Numbered from the stretch's first letter, positions 1 through 9,790 are shown. The stretch: 52,721 nucleotides of DNA from an uncultured Bdellovibrionales bacterium (GCA_938002015.1 CALLAU010000047.1:1-52721), one strand, 5' to 3'. Made by a program: numbers and translations. Notes: generated by a model from the letters alone, not told the origin.

Positions 1-720
1 CGTTTTAAAGAAGGTAAGAATCCACCTGTTTTTGCAGCGATAAGGTATCTTGCAAAGTTAGCGCAGTATGAAGTGGACGAGGCAGAAGGTGATTTAGAAA
101 TTATAAAAAGAATTGTTGAAGGTGCAAATTGGAGTACAATAAAAAATAATGAATATGTAAAGCACAAATTAGAGGAATTTGGGAAAAAAGTTTTACTTAA
201 TGCACCAGATTCAGAGTATGCGTGGAATTTGTTAGAGGAGACGGGTTTAAGAAAGCGCTTAATTGAAATGGATGGCCATAGATTTCGCTCTCATGAAAGT
301 CTTTCTTGGTGGATGAATAAGGAGCCTTTAAGAACAAAACCGCTTGGAGAAGGAAACGGTAAGACAGCGGCAGAGATTTTTAAAGATCATATGAATGAAG
401 ACGGAGAGATTATTGTTGCACACGAGACGAATTCTTTTGAAGCCTATGAGAATATTACGCGCTCTTCTCATGGAGCAGCAAATGCCTTTGTATCTAGAAC
501 TCATGCCAATGGAGAATCTGCAGCATATGGAGAAGGCTTCTATACAAGACTTGGTCTTGAGGGAGCGATAGGGTCGAATTTAACAATTCGTTTTAAGTTA
601 AGCCCGAAGGCCAGAAACAAGAAAGACTTTATATATAAGCATGATTTTGTAGTAATAAAAAATAAAGCAGCTTTGGAACTGGTGCAGGAAGATTTAAATA
701 TTAGTGTCATTGATTTCTTA
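1..720 (+). repeat. Dispersed repeat, family A head (copy 1, partial)
   Basis: This matches 41207-41930 closely at the DNA level, including an uninterrupted identical run of about 45 bases around 341-385 versus 41547-41591. Similarity falls away at the start of the solenoid. Confidence 0.75.
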
Positions 721-3700
721 ATTTTAATGAGTAACAGCGATATTTCAGAAAAAGATAAGGGTTTTATAGAGAAACTTAAAAGAAAATTTGGCCGTCAAAA
801 TTTAAGTAAAGAAGAAGTTCTTGAAGTTGAAAAGCTTGTTTTGGGTCCTTTGAATAGCGGTGGGGGAGGTGTGGTTTTAAGCGCTCTTTTTAGTCTTGAA
901 CTTGATCACTCTAAAAGTTTTATACTTACTATTTTTAATGGTATGGTTGATTATGAATACTTCATACAATACATACTCCCAAACATCGTTGATAAAAACA
1001 TACAGACTGAAATTATTAAACGTATAATGGAGGATTCGAAGTATGATGATAGTTTAATTAAGCATGTTTTTAAAGATAGCGAGCGGTGGGCCGATTCTCC
1101 AGAGTTTATTGTAAAAATTTATAATAGGGTAAGGGAATGGTCATCATTACAGTTATTTGATTATATTTTAAAGAACCCTGGATGGAAAGGCATTCATAAT
1201 AATCTTATTCATGCTTTACTTGAACAAGGTTACACCAGAGGTTTTTATAGTAGTGTTTTGAGCCAAGATCATTTTGATGATGATACAAAAGTAATGGTTA
1301 TAAGTACCCTGCTAGATATGAATTATTTCTCTAGTTCATTTGTTGAAAGTATTATAGAGTTGAATAAGCATGATGAGTTTAAAACATTGGTTGCTCGATA
1401 CTTGGCAACTGACGTTGGCAGCTTACTTGTAGATACTATAGTTCAAAATAATAAGTGGCTTGTTTTATCCCCTGAAGTTTTAAATGAATTTTTAAGGTAT
1501 GAAAAATTTTATAGCTCCCTTTTAAAATTCTTAATCGTCTCTTATCGTACAGATTATGATAACGCTTTAGATTACATCATACCTAGGTTATCTGATAAAA
1601 ATGTTGGTGTTGCTACAAATGTGTTAGCGATGCAGTTAGGTCATGAACTCGAATTAAGCTATGGTAGAGATAAGTATAAGTGTGATATGCTTCCTCTATG
1701 CTCACTAAAAGAATTACCACTTTGGCTAAAGAAACTGCTGGCTGATAAAGGTGGGGCAATAAAGGTACTTGAAAAAATTAATACGTCAGCTTTTCAAGAC
1801 CAATTAGACTACAAAGTTATAAGAGATCATATGATTAATGATCAGGATATGGATCCATTGTTGATTAGATATTTGATTTTTCCTTATGTTAAATCAGAGC
1901 AAACTCATCGAACTGAATTTAAAGAAGCAGTAGAAGTTATACTTAGTAGGTTTACAGCGCATAAAGAAATTGCTCAATTTCTTTTAGCATATGAGTATTT
2001 TAAAGATAGGGAAGATATATTGGATAGCTTAGTAAAAGCTGGTGAGGCAGATGGAGAAATTGCGAGATATGTTTTAAGTAAGTCCTTTTGGAAAGGCAGT
2101 GATGCATTTGTTAATGTACTTGTTGAAAGGGGGAGTGCTGATAGAGAGATCATGCAATATGTTCTTAATAAGAATCACTTTTCGATCGAGAATAAAGAGA
2201 AATGGATTGACGTGATTCTTGAGCGAGGGAATGCAGATGATCTTTTTGTTGAGTTTTTATTAAAAAAGAACAAAGTAGTTGCAAAAAGCAAGTGGATAGA
2301 TCTTATTCTTTCAAGAGGAGAAGTTGGAGACTTTTCAAATATTTTGTTAAATGATGATGGTGGATATAGTGAAAACCCAGAGTTAATTAAAACTTTTGTT
2401 GAGAATTCTCCTGAAGGTGCAACTAGCATTGTGATGTCAAAAATTAATGATCCAGAAGTATTTAGAGATTTAGCATTTCGTTTAATTAAAAAGCAACCTA
2501 CTGCAATTTATAAGTTACTTGAGAGTTTGCATTTAAAGGGAGATTTGTGGATTGATTATATAGAAGTTATTAAAGAAGCTTTGAAAGTTGATATGATTGA
2601 AGTGAAAATGGGTTTAGCTGAGTTTATATTCCCCCATAAGTATTGGGCTGACCATTCTGATTTGGTTGTTAGTGCTTTAAATGGACAACATAGTGAAGCT
2701 ACAATAATAGAATTTATAAACCTTGTTCTTGAGAATAAGCATTGGTGGGGTTTTAATGGTCGAGATGTTTTACTTAAGCTTTTTAGCATGAATGAGCCTG
2801 GCAACCTAGCTTTTGAGGACATTACAATCGGCGCTAGTGCTGCTAGGTATTACCTTGGAGCAGCAGAAAGAATAGATACTGATGCTGCTATTTCATTAAC
2901 AAGTGAGGAGCTTGTTTTAGCACTTCTTGAATTAAAAGAAGAAGGTGTTGATAGAAGATTGATTTCTTATATTGGTTTGCCATCTATGTATAAATATGCA
3001 CACACAATCCTTCCATTGTTTAGTGACAGTAGGTACCAGTATAATATTATTACAAGCCTTTATGACGAAGTTGAAAGAGACGATTATTACAATGTAGATT
3101 GGTTAATAGAAACCTTTAAGAAATCCTATGTTAATACACAATCAAGAATTTTGTCAGTTTTTTCAAAAGAGTATTATGCAATTAACCATCATGGATTTAT
3201 TTCAGATTTAATTGATGAAAGTGATGAGCATGACTATAATATAGTGAAATATCTTTTAAATAGTCCTCGCTGGGCAAGGCATAGTTATTTAATTAAGAAA
3301 ATTATTTCTAAAGGAGATCGTTCAAAAGAAGCAGTAGTTTTAGCTATTGAAAATGTTTTGAGCATGAAGGAGTGGACTGCTTTCCCTGAAATTATTGAAG
3401 ATTTTATTTTAAGAGGTGAATATGTGTCTCATGTGAGAAACTATGTGTTAAGTAAGCCAGCATGGGCAGTTCATCCAGACTTATTAATCAGACTGATTAT
3501 GAGAAATGAAAGTAAGAAAACGGTTGAAAATCGTGTTCTGTCAAAAAAACATTGGAAGGAGCACCCTCTTTTCCTAGATTTTTTTGGAGAGGAAGTTCAA
3601 GTCAATTTTGATCTTATATTCAGTAATGCTGAGGAGCTTTTGGCTAGGTATTATAATAGTATTGGAGTATCTCAACTGAGTGCTGAAGAGATAAGTTTTG

Positions 3701-3744
3701 ACTCTGTAAAGCATCAATGTAGTCGAATACTTCAAAGTCTTTAG
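1..3744 (+). CDS. Family A giant exported repeat protein, 5' end cut by window
   Basis: The frame is open from base 1 and continues upstream, so this is the last 1247 residues of a larger protein. By alignment with the copy at 40568, base 1 corresponds to about residue 214, giving a full length near 1460. The visible part begins in the last motif of the nucleotidyltransferase-like head (NPPVFAAIRYLAKLAQYEV). The ART-like domain follows: AHETNSFEAYENITRSS, then GEGFYTRLG, LTIRFKLSP and DFVVIKNKAALEL. From about base 850 to the end there are degenerate helical repeats of roughly 30 residues with a recurring 'vLskp.W..hpdLi..ii.rg' pattern. The C-terminus has the family Cys motif (HQCSRIL). A GTG at 73 is an in-frame internal codon, not the start. 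The function is unknown. A secreted enzyme or effector is inferred from the paralogues with visible signal peptides. Confidence 0.85.
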   Translation, partial: RFKEGKNPPVFAAIRYLAKLAQYEVDEAEGDLEIIKRIVEGANWSTIKNNEYVKHKLEEFGKKVLLNAPDSEYAWNLLEETGLRKRLIEMDGHRFRSHESLSWWMNKEPLRTKPLGEGNGKTAAEIFKDHMNEDGEIIVAHETNSFEAYENITRSSHGAANAFVSRTHANGESAAYGEGFYTRLGLEGAIGSNLTIRFKLSPKARNKKDFIYKHDFVVIKNKAALELVQEDLNISVIDFLILMSNSDISEKDKGFIEKLKRKFGRQNLSKEEVLEVEKLVLGPLNSGGGGVVLSALFSLELDHSKSFILTIFNGMVDYEYFIQYILPNIVDKNIQTEIIKRIMEDSKYDDSLIKHVFKDSERWADSPEFIVKIYNRVREWSSLQLFDYILKNPGWKGIHNNLIHALLEQGYTRGFYSSVLSQDHFDDDTKVMVISTLLDMNYFSSSFVESIIELNKHDEFKTLVARYLATDVGSLLVDTIVQNNKWLVLSPEVLNEFLRYEKFYSSLLKFLIVSYRTDYDNALDYIIPRLSDKNVGVATNVLAMQLGHELELSYGRDKYKCDMLPLCSLKELPLWLKKLLADKGGAIKVLEKINTSAFQDQLDYKVIRDHMINDQDMDPLLIRYLIFPYVKSEQTHRTEFKEAVEVILSRFTAHKEIAQFLLAYEYFKDREDILDSLVKAGEADGEIARYVLSKSFWKGSDAFVNVLVERGSADREIMQYVLNKNHFSIENKEKWIDVILERGNADDLFVEFLLKKNKVVAKSKWIDLILSRGEVGDFSNILLNDDGGYSENPELIKTFVENSPEGATSIVMSKINDPEVFRDLAFRLIKKQPTAIYKLLESLHLKGDLWIDYIEVIKEALKVDMIEVKMGLAEFIFPHKYWADHSDLVVSALNGQHSEATIIEFINLVLENKHWWGFNGRDVLLKLFSMNEPGNLAFEDITIGASAARYYLGAAERIDTDAAISLTSEELVLALLELKEEGVDRRLISYIGLPSMYKYAHTILPLFSDSRYQYNIITSLYDEVERDDYYNVDWLIETFKKSYVNTQSRILSVFSKEYYAINHHGFISDLIDESDEHDYNIVKYLLNSPRWARHSYLIKKIISKGDRSKEAVVLAIENVLSMKEWTAFPEIIEDFILRGEYVSHVRNYVLSKPAWAVHPDLLIRLIMRNESKKTVENRVLSKKHWKEHPLFLDFFGEEVQVNFDLIFSNAEELLARYYNSIGVSQLSAEEISFDSVKHQCSRILQSL

Positions 3745-3790
3745 CATTCATTTGCTTTACCCGTTGTATAGTTAGAGTTATAGTTAGTTC

Positions 3791-5008
3791 TTGAAAACAA
3801 TAAATCAATCTGAATTAGAAATATTAGTATCAAGTCTTCAGTGCCTTAAAGGTTTTGAAGTACAAGGTGTTTATGGCTCAGACGAGTTGTTTGGGTTTAA
3901 GTTTTGGAATAAAAGAGTTTCATGGATCACTTGTAGGTTAAAGGGGAGTATTCCATTTATATACGGTCCAGAAGAGCTTGTGAAATTTGATAAAAGTACT
4001 CCTAAGCCGGTATTTACTTTTTTTAACAAGTATTTTAAAGGAGCATTACTAACAGACATCTGTGTTAAGAGTGAACTTGGTCGAGTTGTTGAAATGACTT
4101 TTCAATCAGAAGCCTGTAAAGACTTAAGAGTTCAGCTTTGTTTATTTAGAGGTGGTGTTAACTTTAGTGTTTTTGCAAATCGTAAAAAAGTTTTCCTAAA
4201 CAAACCTAGTAATATAAAAATATCATCAAATAGCAGTTCTTTTCAGAGCCGTGACTTAAAAACTTTAAAAAAAGAAATTACCTTGTCTTTGCCAAGTAAG
4301 AAAAAAAGTTTGGAGAATGATTTTAAAGAACTTAACAAAAAAGATATTGCAATAAAGAAAATAGAACAAGCGATTCAATTTTATAGCCAAGACCCGTACT
4401 TAAACTTAGTCAAAGCGTTAGAACAGGACTTAAAGCCACCGAAAGATCTTATTAAGCTCATGCAAAAGAGTATGACTAAGCAAGAGAATGTTGAATATTT
4501 ATATGAGCAGCATAAATTAAAGCCTGAAAAGCTTGAGAGGCTTAAGAGGAGAATAAATGAGCTTAATTTAGAGAATACGGCCTCTACTAAGTTAAGTGGT
4601 AAGAAATCATATAAACCAGAAGTGCAAGGTATACCTAGATTGGTGATATCTGAAGGGGTCGTCGCTTTTTGTGGAAGAAAAGCCAAAGAGAACCTGACTT
4701 TGATTAGAAAAGCTAAGGCTTGGTATTTATGGATGCACCTAAAGGACTACCCTTCTGCGCACATTATTGTGGAGAAGAATAAGAATAGGGACTTAAATGA
4801 GAATGAGCTTAGAAAAGTTGCCAGTTTTCTTTTTTTTAGAGGAGCGCCCAAAAAACTCATTAGTTCACCAGAAGTATCCTTTGAGGTGATATTTACTGAA
4901 ATTCGATATGTTAAGCCTATTAAAGGTGATAAACTAGGCAGAGTTACTGCTCAAAATGTAAAATCTAGAGTCTATTTATGGAAAAAGTCTGATAAATTTA
5001 GCATCTAG
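3791..5008 (+). CDS. RqcH/NFACT-family protein, short and divergent
   Basis: The C-terminal part (about residues 282-400) is a recognisable NFACT-R RNA-binding domain: VISEGVVAFCGRKAKENLTL, then AWYLWMHLKDYPSAHII, the counterpart of the family's 'D.WfHlkd.PGSHvii' signature. The N-terminal part is NFACT-N-like and the middle (about 160-265) is Lys/Glu-rich and probably coiled coil. Bacterial RqcH binds stalled 50S-peptidyl-tRNA and recruits Ala-tRNA for tailing. This protein has 405 residues against roughly 550-580 in typical members. The conserved Asp-Arg pair appears as Gly97-Arg98 (SELGRVVEMTF). The start is TTG, because an in-frame TAG lies two codons upstream and the next Met is near residue 102. 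No good Shine-Dalgarno is seen. It stands alone between family A and the Gld operon. Confidence 0.75.
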   Translation: MKTINQSELEILVSSLQCLKGFEVQGVYGSDELFGFKFWNKRVSWITCRLKGSIPFIYGPEELVKFDKSTPKPVFTFFNKYFKGALLTDICVKSELGRVVEMTFQSEACKDLRVQLCLFRGGVNFSVFANRKKVFLNKPSNIKISSNSSSFQSRDLKTLKKEITLSLPSKKKSLENDFKELNKKDIAIKKIEQAIQFYSQDPYLNLVKALEQDLKPPKDLIKLMQKSMTKQENVEYLYEQHKLKPEKLERLKRRINELNLENTASTKLSGKKSYKPEVQGIPRLVISEGVVAFCGRKAKENLTLIRKAKAWYLWMHLKDYPSAHIIVEKNKNRDLNENELRKVASFLFFRGAPKKLISSPEVSFEVIFTEIRYVKPIKGDKLGRVTAQNVKSRVYLWKKSDKFSI

Positions 5009-5065
5009 TACTTTTAAAATAGTCAAACATTTCCAGGTACTTATGAACCACTGAGCCACTCTTTA

Positions 5066-5094
5066 TTGACATAAAAGCCCCTAGAATTAAGAAT
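5066..5094 (+). promoter_or_regulatory. Candidate sigma70-type promoter for the Gld operon
   Basis: A perfect TTGACA lies at 5066-5071, followed by a 17-base spacer and AAGAAT (4 of 6) at 5089-5094. An alternative TAGAAT at 5082 is too close to the -35. The GTG start follows about 33 bases later with GGAGG at 5113-5117. Confidence 0.5.
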
Positions 5095-5126
5095 TTAGTG
5101 TTAATAATGTATGGAGGTTAGAGTTA

Positions 5127-6047
5127 GTGATTAAGGTAACTGGTCTTACAAAACTTTATGGTGAGCGGGCTGCTATCGATGGCTTAAACTTTAATGTTAA
5201 AAAAGGAGAGCTTGTAGGTTTTTTAGGTCCCAATGGTGCTGGTAAAACTACAACGATGAGAATTCTTACTGGCTTCATGGCGCCTTCAAAAGGCTCTGTA
5301 GAAATTGGTGGCCATGATATTTTTGCAGACCCTCTAGCTGCTAAAAGTAAAATAGGTTACCTCCCTGAGACTCCTCCTGTTTATCCAGATATGAAAGTGA
5401 GTGAATACCTTAAGTTTGTTGCTAGGCTTAGAGGCGTTCATAAAGATGAGCTAACAGAAAAAATTGATAAAGCGGTTGAACGCCTTGATTTAAAAGATGT
5501 TAAATCAAGATTAATACAAAACTTATCAAAGGGTTTTAGGCAAAGAGTAGGCTTAGCTCAGGCTATTGTATCAGAGCCTGAGGTGCTTATATTAGATGAG
5601 CCCACTGTGGGTTTAGACCCAACACAAGTCGCACATTTTAGAGATCTTTTAAAAGAGCTTAAAGGTAAGCATACAATTATTCTTTCTACACATATCTTAC
5701 CTGAAGTGCAGGCAAGCTGTGAAAGACTTTTAATTATTAATCAAGGTAGAATTGTGGCAGAAGACAGCCTTGCCTCACTTTCTCAAAAAGCCTCAAAAGG
5801 AAAAATGAGAGTTATGATAAGAGTTAAAAGAGCTAAGGAGCAATACATTGAAAGTATCACAAATTTAAGTGGAGTTGCTGCTGCGAGTTTTGCTGGTGAA
5901 GAGCTTCATTTAGACTGTGATGGTGCTGATCAAACTTTAGAAGCACTGTCATCAAGTGTTGTTGAATCAGGGATGGGGCTTTTAGAGATGAAGATCTCAA
6001 CAGAGCAGCTAGAAGATATTTTCTTAGAGTTAACTGCAAAAAAATAA
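5127..6047 (+). CDS. ABC transporter ATP-binding protein, GldA-type
   Basis: This is the cytoplasmic ATPase of a Gld-type ABC exporter, 306 residues. Walker A is GPNGAGKTT (34-42), the signature is LSKGFRQR (133-140), Walker B is VLILDEP (153-159), and the switch His lies in ILSTHILPE. The Gly-rich signature and about 90 extra C-terminal residues fit the CcmA/GldA group that pairs with ABC-2 permeases. The GTG start is set by GGAGG nine bases upstream. It is the first gene of a four-gene operon with the permease, auxiliary protein and DUF4340 protein. In Bacteroidetes the related GldA-GldF-GldG complex is linked to gliding. The substrate here cannot be read from sequence. Confidence 0.9.
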   Translation: MIKVTGLTKLYGERAAIDGLNFNVKKGELVGFLGPNGAGKTTTMRILTGFMAPSKGSVEIGGHDIFADPLAAKSKIGYLPETPPVYPDMKVSEYLKFVARLRGVHKDELTEKIDKAVERLDLKDVKSRLIQNLSKGFRQRVGLAQAIVSEPEVLILDEPTVGLDPTQVAHFRDLLKELKGKHTIILSTHILPEVQASCERLLIINQGRIVAEDSLASLSQKASKGKMRVMIRVKRAKEQYIESITNLSGVAAASFAGEELHLDCDGADQTLEALSSSVVESGMGLLEMKISTEQLEDIFLELTAKK

Positions 6048-6075
6048 GAATTAAAAAAAGGAAGAATTTTAAAAC

Positions 6076-6846
6076 ATGAAGCAAATAAATGTAACTTTGG
6101 TTATTTTCTTTAAAGAGTTAAAAGCATACTTTAGAAGTCCGCTCTTTTACTCACTTTCATTTTTTTATACAGCACTCTTAAGTTTTCAGTTCTTAAGAAG
6201 TTTGACAGCTTTTGCTTTAGCAAGCTCAAATCCTATGATGGCAGGGCAAAGTAAAAATATTCACCAAATGGTTTTTATGCCTCACATTAATATGGTGTAC
6301 TTGATCATGCTTTTTCTAACGCCACTTATAACAATGAGAATGTTTGCTGAGGAAAAAAAAGAAAGGACAATGGATCTTTTATTAACAGCGCCTATTAGCT
6401 CCACTCAAATCGTTATGGGTAAATTTTTAGCAGCTTGGCTTGCGCTCTCTTTCTTACTTTTACTTGCAATGCTTTACCCTTTATCAACGGGGCTTATAGC
6501 AGAATTTGATTATGCTCCAGTATGGGGAAGTTATCTGGGAATGTTTCTACTTATTGGCCTAAACTGTTCCTTAGGTATGCTAGCTTCAAGTCTGACTTCA
6601 TCAGCTCTTTTTGCCTCATTCCTTGGTTTTTTGTTTATGCTTTCTATGCTTTTAATTGGAGCTTTAGTTGGAAGCTTTAATCACCCTTTTTGGTCTGCTC
6701 TAGCGGAGCAGCTAGCTGTTGTTATGCATATTCAAGATTTTTTTAATGGAACGATTGAGCTAACGGGGATTGTTTTTATGCTTTCATCAATTTTACTTTT
6801 TAGTTTCTTTGCTCAAAGAGTTGTTGAGTCATCGAGGTGGAGGTAG
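6076..6846 (+). CDS. ABC-2 type permease, GldF-like
   Basis: The 256-residue inner-membrane protein has about six hydrophobic helices. Family marks are 'FKELKAYFRSPLFY' at the N-terminus and 'MRMFAEEKKERTMDLLLTAP' before the second hydrophobic block, the classic GldF/NosY-like element (E-x-x-x-G/R-T-x-x-L-L-L-T-x-P). It lies 28 bases after the ATPase gene and four bases before the auxiliary gene, so the three are surely cotranscribed. It should form the channel half of the exporter with the upstream ATPase. Confidence 0.88.
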   Translation: MKQINVTLVIFFKELKAYFRSPLFYSLSFFYTALLSFQFLRSLTAFALASSNPMMAGQSKNIHQMVFMPHINMVYLIMLFLTPLITMRMFAEEKKERTMDLLLTAPISSTQIVMGKFLAAWLALSFLLLLAMLYPLSTGLIAEFDYAPVWGSYLGMFLLIGLNCSLGMLASSLTSSALFASFLGFLFMLSMLLIGALVGSFNHPFWSALAEQLAVVMHIQDFFNGTIELTGIVFMLSSILLFSFFAQRVVESSRWR

Positions 6847-6850
6847 CAAT

Positions 6851-8416
6851 ATGGAAAAGTATAGTAAAGTCTTGTTTTTTATTTCTGGTGTTTTATTAAT
6901 TATAGTTGGAGTTCCTACGTTAATTCTTTCAACATGGACAACATATCTTGAGTACACACTCTATGCGGCCTTGTTCTTCTTTTTTATGGCTGTTGTTATA
7001 AATTATAAGACTATCATTGATTTTTTTAGCATGAAAACAACCAAACATGGCTTAAACATGGGAACACTTATCTTTTTAGGTATTTTTCTTATGTTTTGTG
7101 TAAATTTTATTGCTATAAGAAATGATTTTTCAATTGATATTACTAAAGAAAAATTAAACTCCTTATCTCTTCAAAGTATTGAGGTTTTAGATAGTCTTAA
7201 AAAAGAGGTCTCTTTTAAAGTATTTTATCAAGGTGAAATGCATGCTAATGACAACATTGGGCTTAAAACTCTTTTTGCAAAGTATAAGAGAGAATCTTCA
7301 AAAGTGAAAACAAGTTTTATAGATGCTCATAAAGATCCTTCATCTGTTAAATATTTAAGCCGTGAAGATAAAGGACAGCTTGTTGTTATTCTTGAGCAAG
7401 GTCAAAAAAGAGAGAGAGTTGCTCTTCCAATATCAGAAGAGAGTATAACTTCTGCTTTATTTCGACTTCTTAAAACTGATAGTAAGAAAGTTTACTTTCT
7501 TACAGGGCATGGTGAAAGAGGCTTTGAGCCTCCAACTAGAGAGAGTGCCGAGGGTTTATCAGGATTAGTAGCCTCCCTTAAAGATAAAGGTTTTGAAGTT
7601 TCTACTCTAAATTTAATCGAATCAAAGAAGGTTCCAGGTGATGCAGCAATGGTAGCTATTATTGGTCCTGAACAAGATCTTGTAGAAAATGAGATAGCGG
7701 CAATAACAGAGTATGCTGTTGATGGTGGTAGACTTTTAATAGCGGCAGACCCAAAGTCTGATAACAATTTAAATGAAATCACAAAAAGATTTGGAATTGA
7801 ATTAGATCAAACTTACTTATTAACAGTAAAAGAAGTAAGCCCTCTTACTGTTTATGGACAAAAGTTTGATCCAACATCACCAATAACTAAAAAATTCAAA
7901 CAGGGAACGATTACACTTTTTGACGAAGCTACAGAACTTAAAAAAACACAAGCTTTGCCAAATAGCTTAAAGGTCTATGATCTTGTCAAAACAGCGCCAA
8001 TAACTGTTGCTGTAAAAGACTTAAGGCAATTTCAACAAGAAGCGAAAGGACAGGAGCCAAGAGCAGTCACTGTCGCTATGACGGCAGAGGGTTACTTTGG
8101 TGATACGGATCACGAAGGTCATTCTCATGGTAATGATTTTGATTTAAAAGATGAGTTTGCTGCGGCAGTTTTTGGAGATACAGACTTCTTATCGGATACG
8201 AGGTTTTCTGGTTTTAACAAAGACCTTGCGCTGAACTCGTTTGCCTTTTTAGCACAGGAGACAAACTTAATAAGTATTAGACCAAGAGTTCCTGAAGACA
8301 CAAAACTTGTGTTAACAAGTAGTTACCAGACATTTGCTATTATTTTCTCAATTTTTGGTCCTCTAGTTCTTCTCATTATGTCTTTACTCTTATGGTTAAG
8401 AAGAAGGGGTGCTTAA
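6851..8416 (+). CDS. GldG-like ABC transporter auxiliary protein
   Basis: The protein has 521 residues. Two or three membrane helices occupy the first 90 residues, a large extracytoplasmic domain follows, and one helix near the C-terminus ends in Arg residues (LLLWLRRRGA). The soluble part carries the ABC_transp_aux pattern: 'FSIDITKEKLNSLSLQSIEVL', then 'KKVYFLTGHGERG' and a GATase-like segment 'GRLLIAADPKSDNN'. I place the start at ATG 6851, seven bases after GGAGG at 6839. The frame stays open upstream to 6770, but that part overlaps the permease gene. A His-rich loop (DHEGHSHGND) in the soluble domain could bind metal. Confidence 0.88.
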   Translation: MEKYSKVLFFISGVLLIIVGVPTLILSTWTTYLEYTLYAALFFFFMAVVINYKTIIDFFSMKTTKHGLNMGTLIFLGIFLMFCVNFIAIRNDFSIDITKEKLNSLSLQSIEVLDSLKKEVSFKVFYQGEMHANDNIGLKTLFAKYKRESSKVKTSFIDAHKDPSSVKYLSREDKGQLVVILEQGQKRERVALPISEESITSALFRLLKTDSKKVYFLTGHGERGFEPPTRESAEGLSGLVASLKDKGFEVSTLNLIESKKVPGDAAMVAIIGPEQDLVENEIAAITEYAVDGGRLLIAADPKSDNNLNEITKRFGIELDQTYLLTVKEVSPLTVYGQKFDPTSPITKKFKQGTITLFDEATELKKTQALPNSLKVYDLVKTAPITVAVKDLRQFQQEAKGQEPRAVTVAMTAEGYFGDTDHEGHSHGNDFDLKDEFAAAVFGDTDFLSDTRFSGFNKDLALNSFAFLAQETNLISIRPRVPEDTKLVLTSSYQTFAIIFSIFGPLVLLIMSLLLWLRRRGA

Positions 8417-8419
8417 GCT

Positions 8420-9790
8420 GTGAGAAAAGATATAATTAAAACAAGCCTTTTCTCTTTGGTCGTAGCAGCGATTGCCTTAACAGCTTTTCTAGAGCTTAAA
8501 GAATTTAAAGAGGAAGAAGAAGTAAAAGAAGTTAGAGATAGAGTCGTTAAAATAAACTCATCTGAATTATCTTTAGTGAGGCTCGAGCCAGAAGGAATAG
8601 ATATTTATCATGACTCAGGAAATTGGAAGTTAAGAGCTCCTATAAAGGATGTTATTGAAGATGAAATTGTGGATTCTTGGGTAAGTTCACTTTTATCTTT
8701 AGATGGAAGAGTTCTTGGCTCAAGTAAAGATAAGGATCTTGTTTGGGGAGATTTTGGTATTTTTAAAGATTCAAGATCTATTCTATTTAAAGCTGAAAAT
8801 AACGATATGGTAAAAGTTCAAATTTCTAATAAAGAAGCTTTTGATGGAAGTACATACTTAAGAGTTAGATCAAAAAATCAAGATGTATTGATTTCATCAG
8901 ATAGTAAATGGAGATTAGAGACTCTTAAGAAGCCTTATGATTTTAGGAGTAAAAACCTTTTTAACTGGAGTGAACTGTCAAAAGAAGGAAGGCCTACTAG
9001 CTTTAGTGTGAGTAATAAGAGTGCAAAAGAATATTATGATTTAAATAAAACTGAAAATAAATGGACCGCAAAGAGAAGAAAGAAGTGGGGTATAGATGAA
9101 GAGGCTTTAAAAGATTATTTTGAGTTGATTAAGTCTCAAAAAGTTATCGCCTTTGTTGAGCCTGAGAAATATAAAGGGAAAGTTGAACTGTCATTTAAAA
9201 TAAGCTTAAGCACAGGTGAAAAAGTTAGCCTTGAAATTTTAAAAGATAGATACACAGTATATGCAAGAGCATCTTTTAGACCTGATATTCTTTTAAAAAT
9301 TAATAATAAGATACTAAAAGCTCTTTATAAGCCCTTGTTAAGTTTAAAATCAAAAGAAGATTTTTACTTTTTTAAGCAAAATAAAGTAAAAAGTATGCTG
9401 CTTAAGACTGGCGCAAAATCGTTTAGAGTCAAAAATGAAGATAATGTATGGGTTTTAAAAAATAAGTCTGAACTCCCAAAGGGCAAGGATTTTAATGGGG
9501 CTAAAGTGTTTGAAATGTTTAATAAACTTAGAGCTCTTGGTGGGGTTAGGTATGTCAAAGCTAATACACTTTTTTATACATCAAAGAAAAGAATAACTTT
9601 GTATAACTCAAAAAATAATATGTACTATCAGTTAGAAGTAGGCCAGAAGTTTCCAACTAAATTTGGCTCAAGAAGAACAGATGGCTATCTTTTAAGATCA
9701 AGCTCCTCTTCACAGCTTCTAGTTGTTGAAGGGAAGAAGTTAAGAGATCTTTTCGCAATTGATTATTTACAGAAAGCTGTATCTAATTAA
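8420..9790 (+). CDS. DUF4340 domain protein of the Gld-type operon
   Basis: The 456-residue protein has one N-terminal membrane anchor (about residues 7-24) and a large, Lys-rich extracytoplasmic part. DUF4340 proteins normally follow GldG-like genes, as here, with only three bases between the genes. Repeated 'W.l..p....d...v..ll..L' segments (NWKLRAPIKDVIEDEIVDSW, NVWVLKNKSELPKGKDFNGA) are the hallmark of the domain. The start is GTG at 8420. The role is unknown; it is presumably a periplasmic partner of the exporter. Confidence 0.8.
   Translation: MRKDIIKTSLFSLVVAAIALTAFLELKEFKEEEEVKEVRDRVVKINSSELSLVRLEPEGIDIYHDSGNWKLRAPIKDVIEDEIVDSWVSSLLSLDGRVLGSSKDKDLVWGDFGIFKDSRSILFKAENNDMVKVQISNKEAFDGSTYLRVRSKNQDVLISSDSKWRLETLKKPYDFRSKNLFNWSELSKEGRPTSFSVSNKSAKEYYDLNKTENKWTAKRRKKWGIDEEALKDYFELIKSQKVIAFVEPEKYKGKVELSFKISLSTGEKVSLEILKDRYTVYARASFRPDILLKINNKILKALYKPLLSLKSKEDFYFFKQNKVKSMLLKTGAKSFRVKNEDNVWVLKNKSELPKGKDFNGAKVFEMFNKLRALGGVRYVKANTLFYTSKKRITLYNSKNNMYYQLEVGQKFPTKFGSRRTDGYLLRSSSSSQLLVVEGKKLRDLFAIDYLQKAVSN

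Noticed and set aside
6770..6850. 27-residue N-terminal extension of the GldG-like protein
   Set aside because: It overlaps the permease gene in another frame; ATG 6851 has GGAGG seven bases before it and a normal membrane-helix start.
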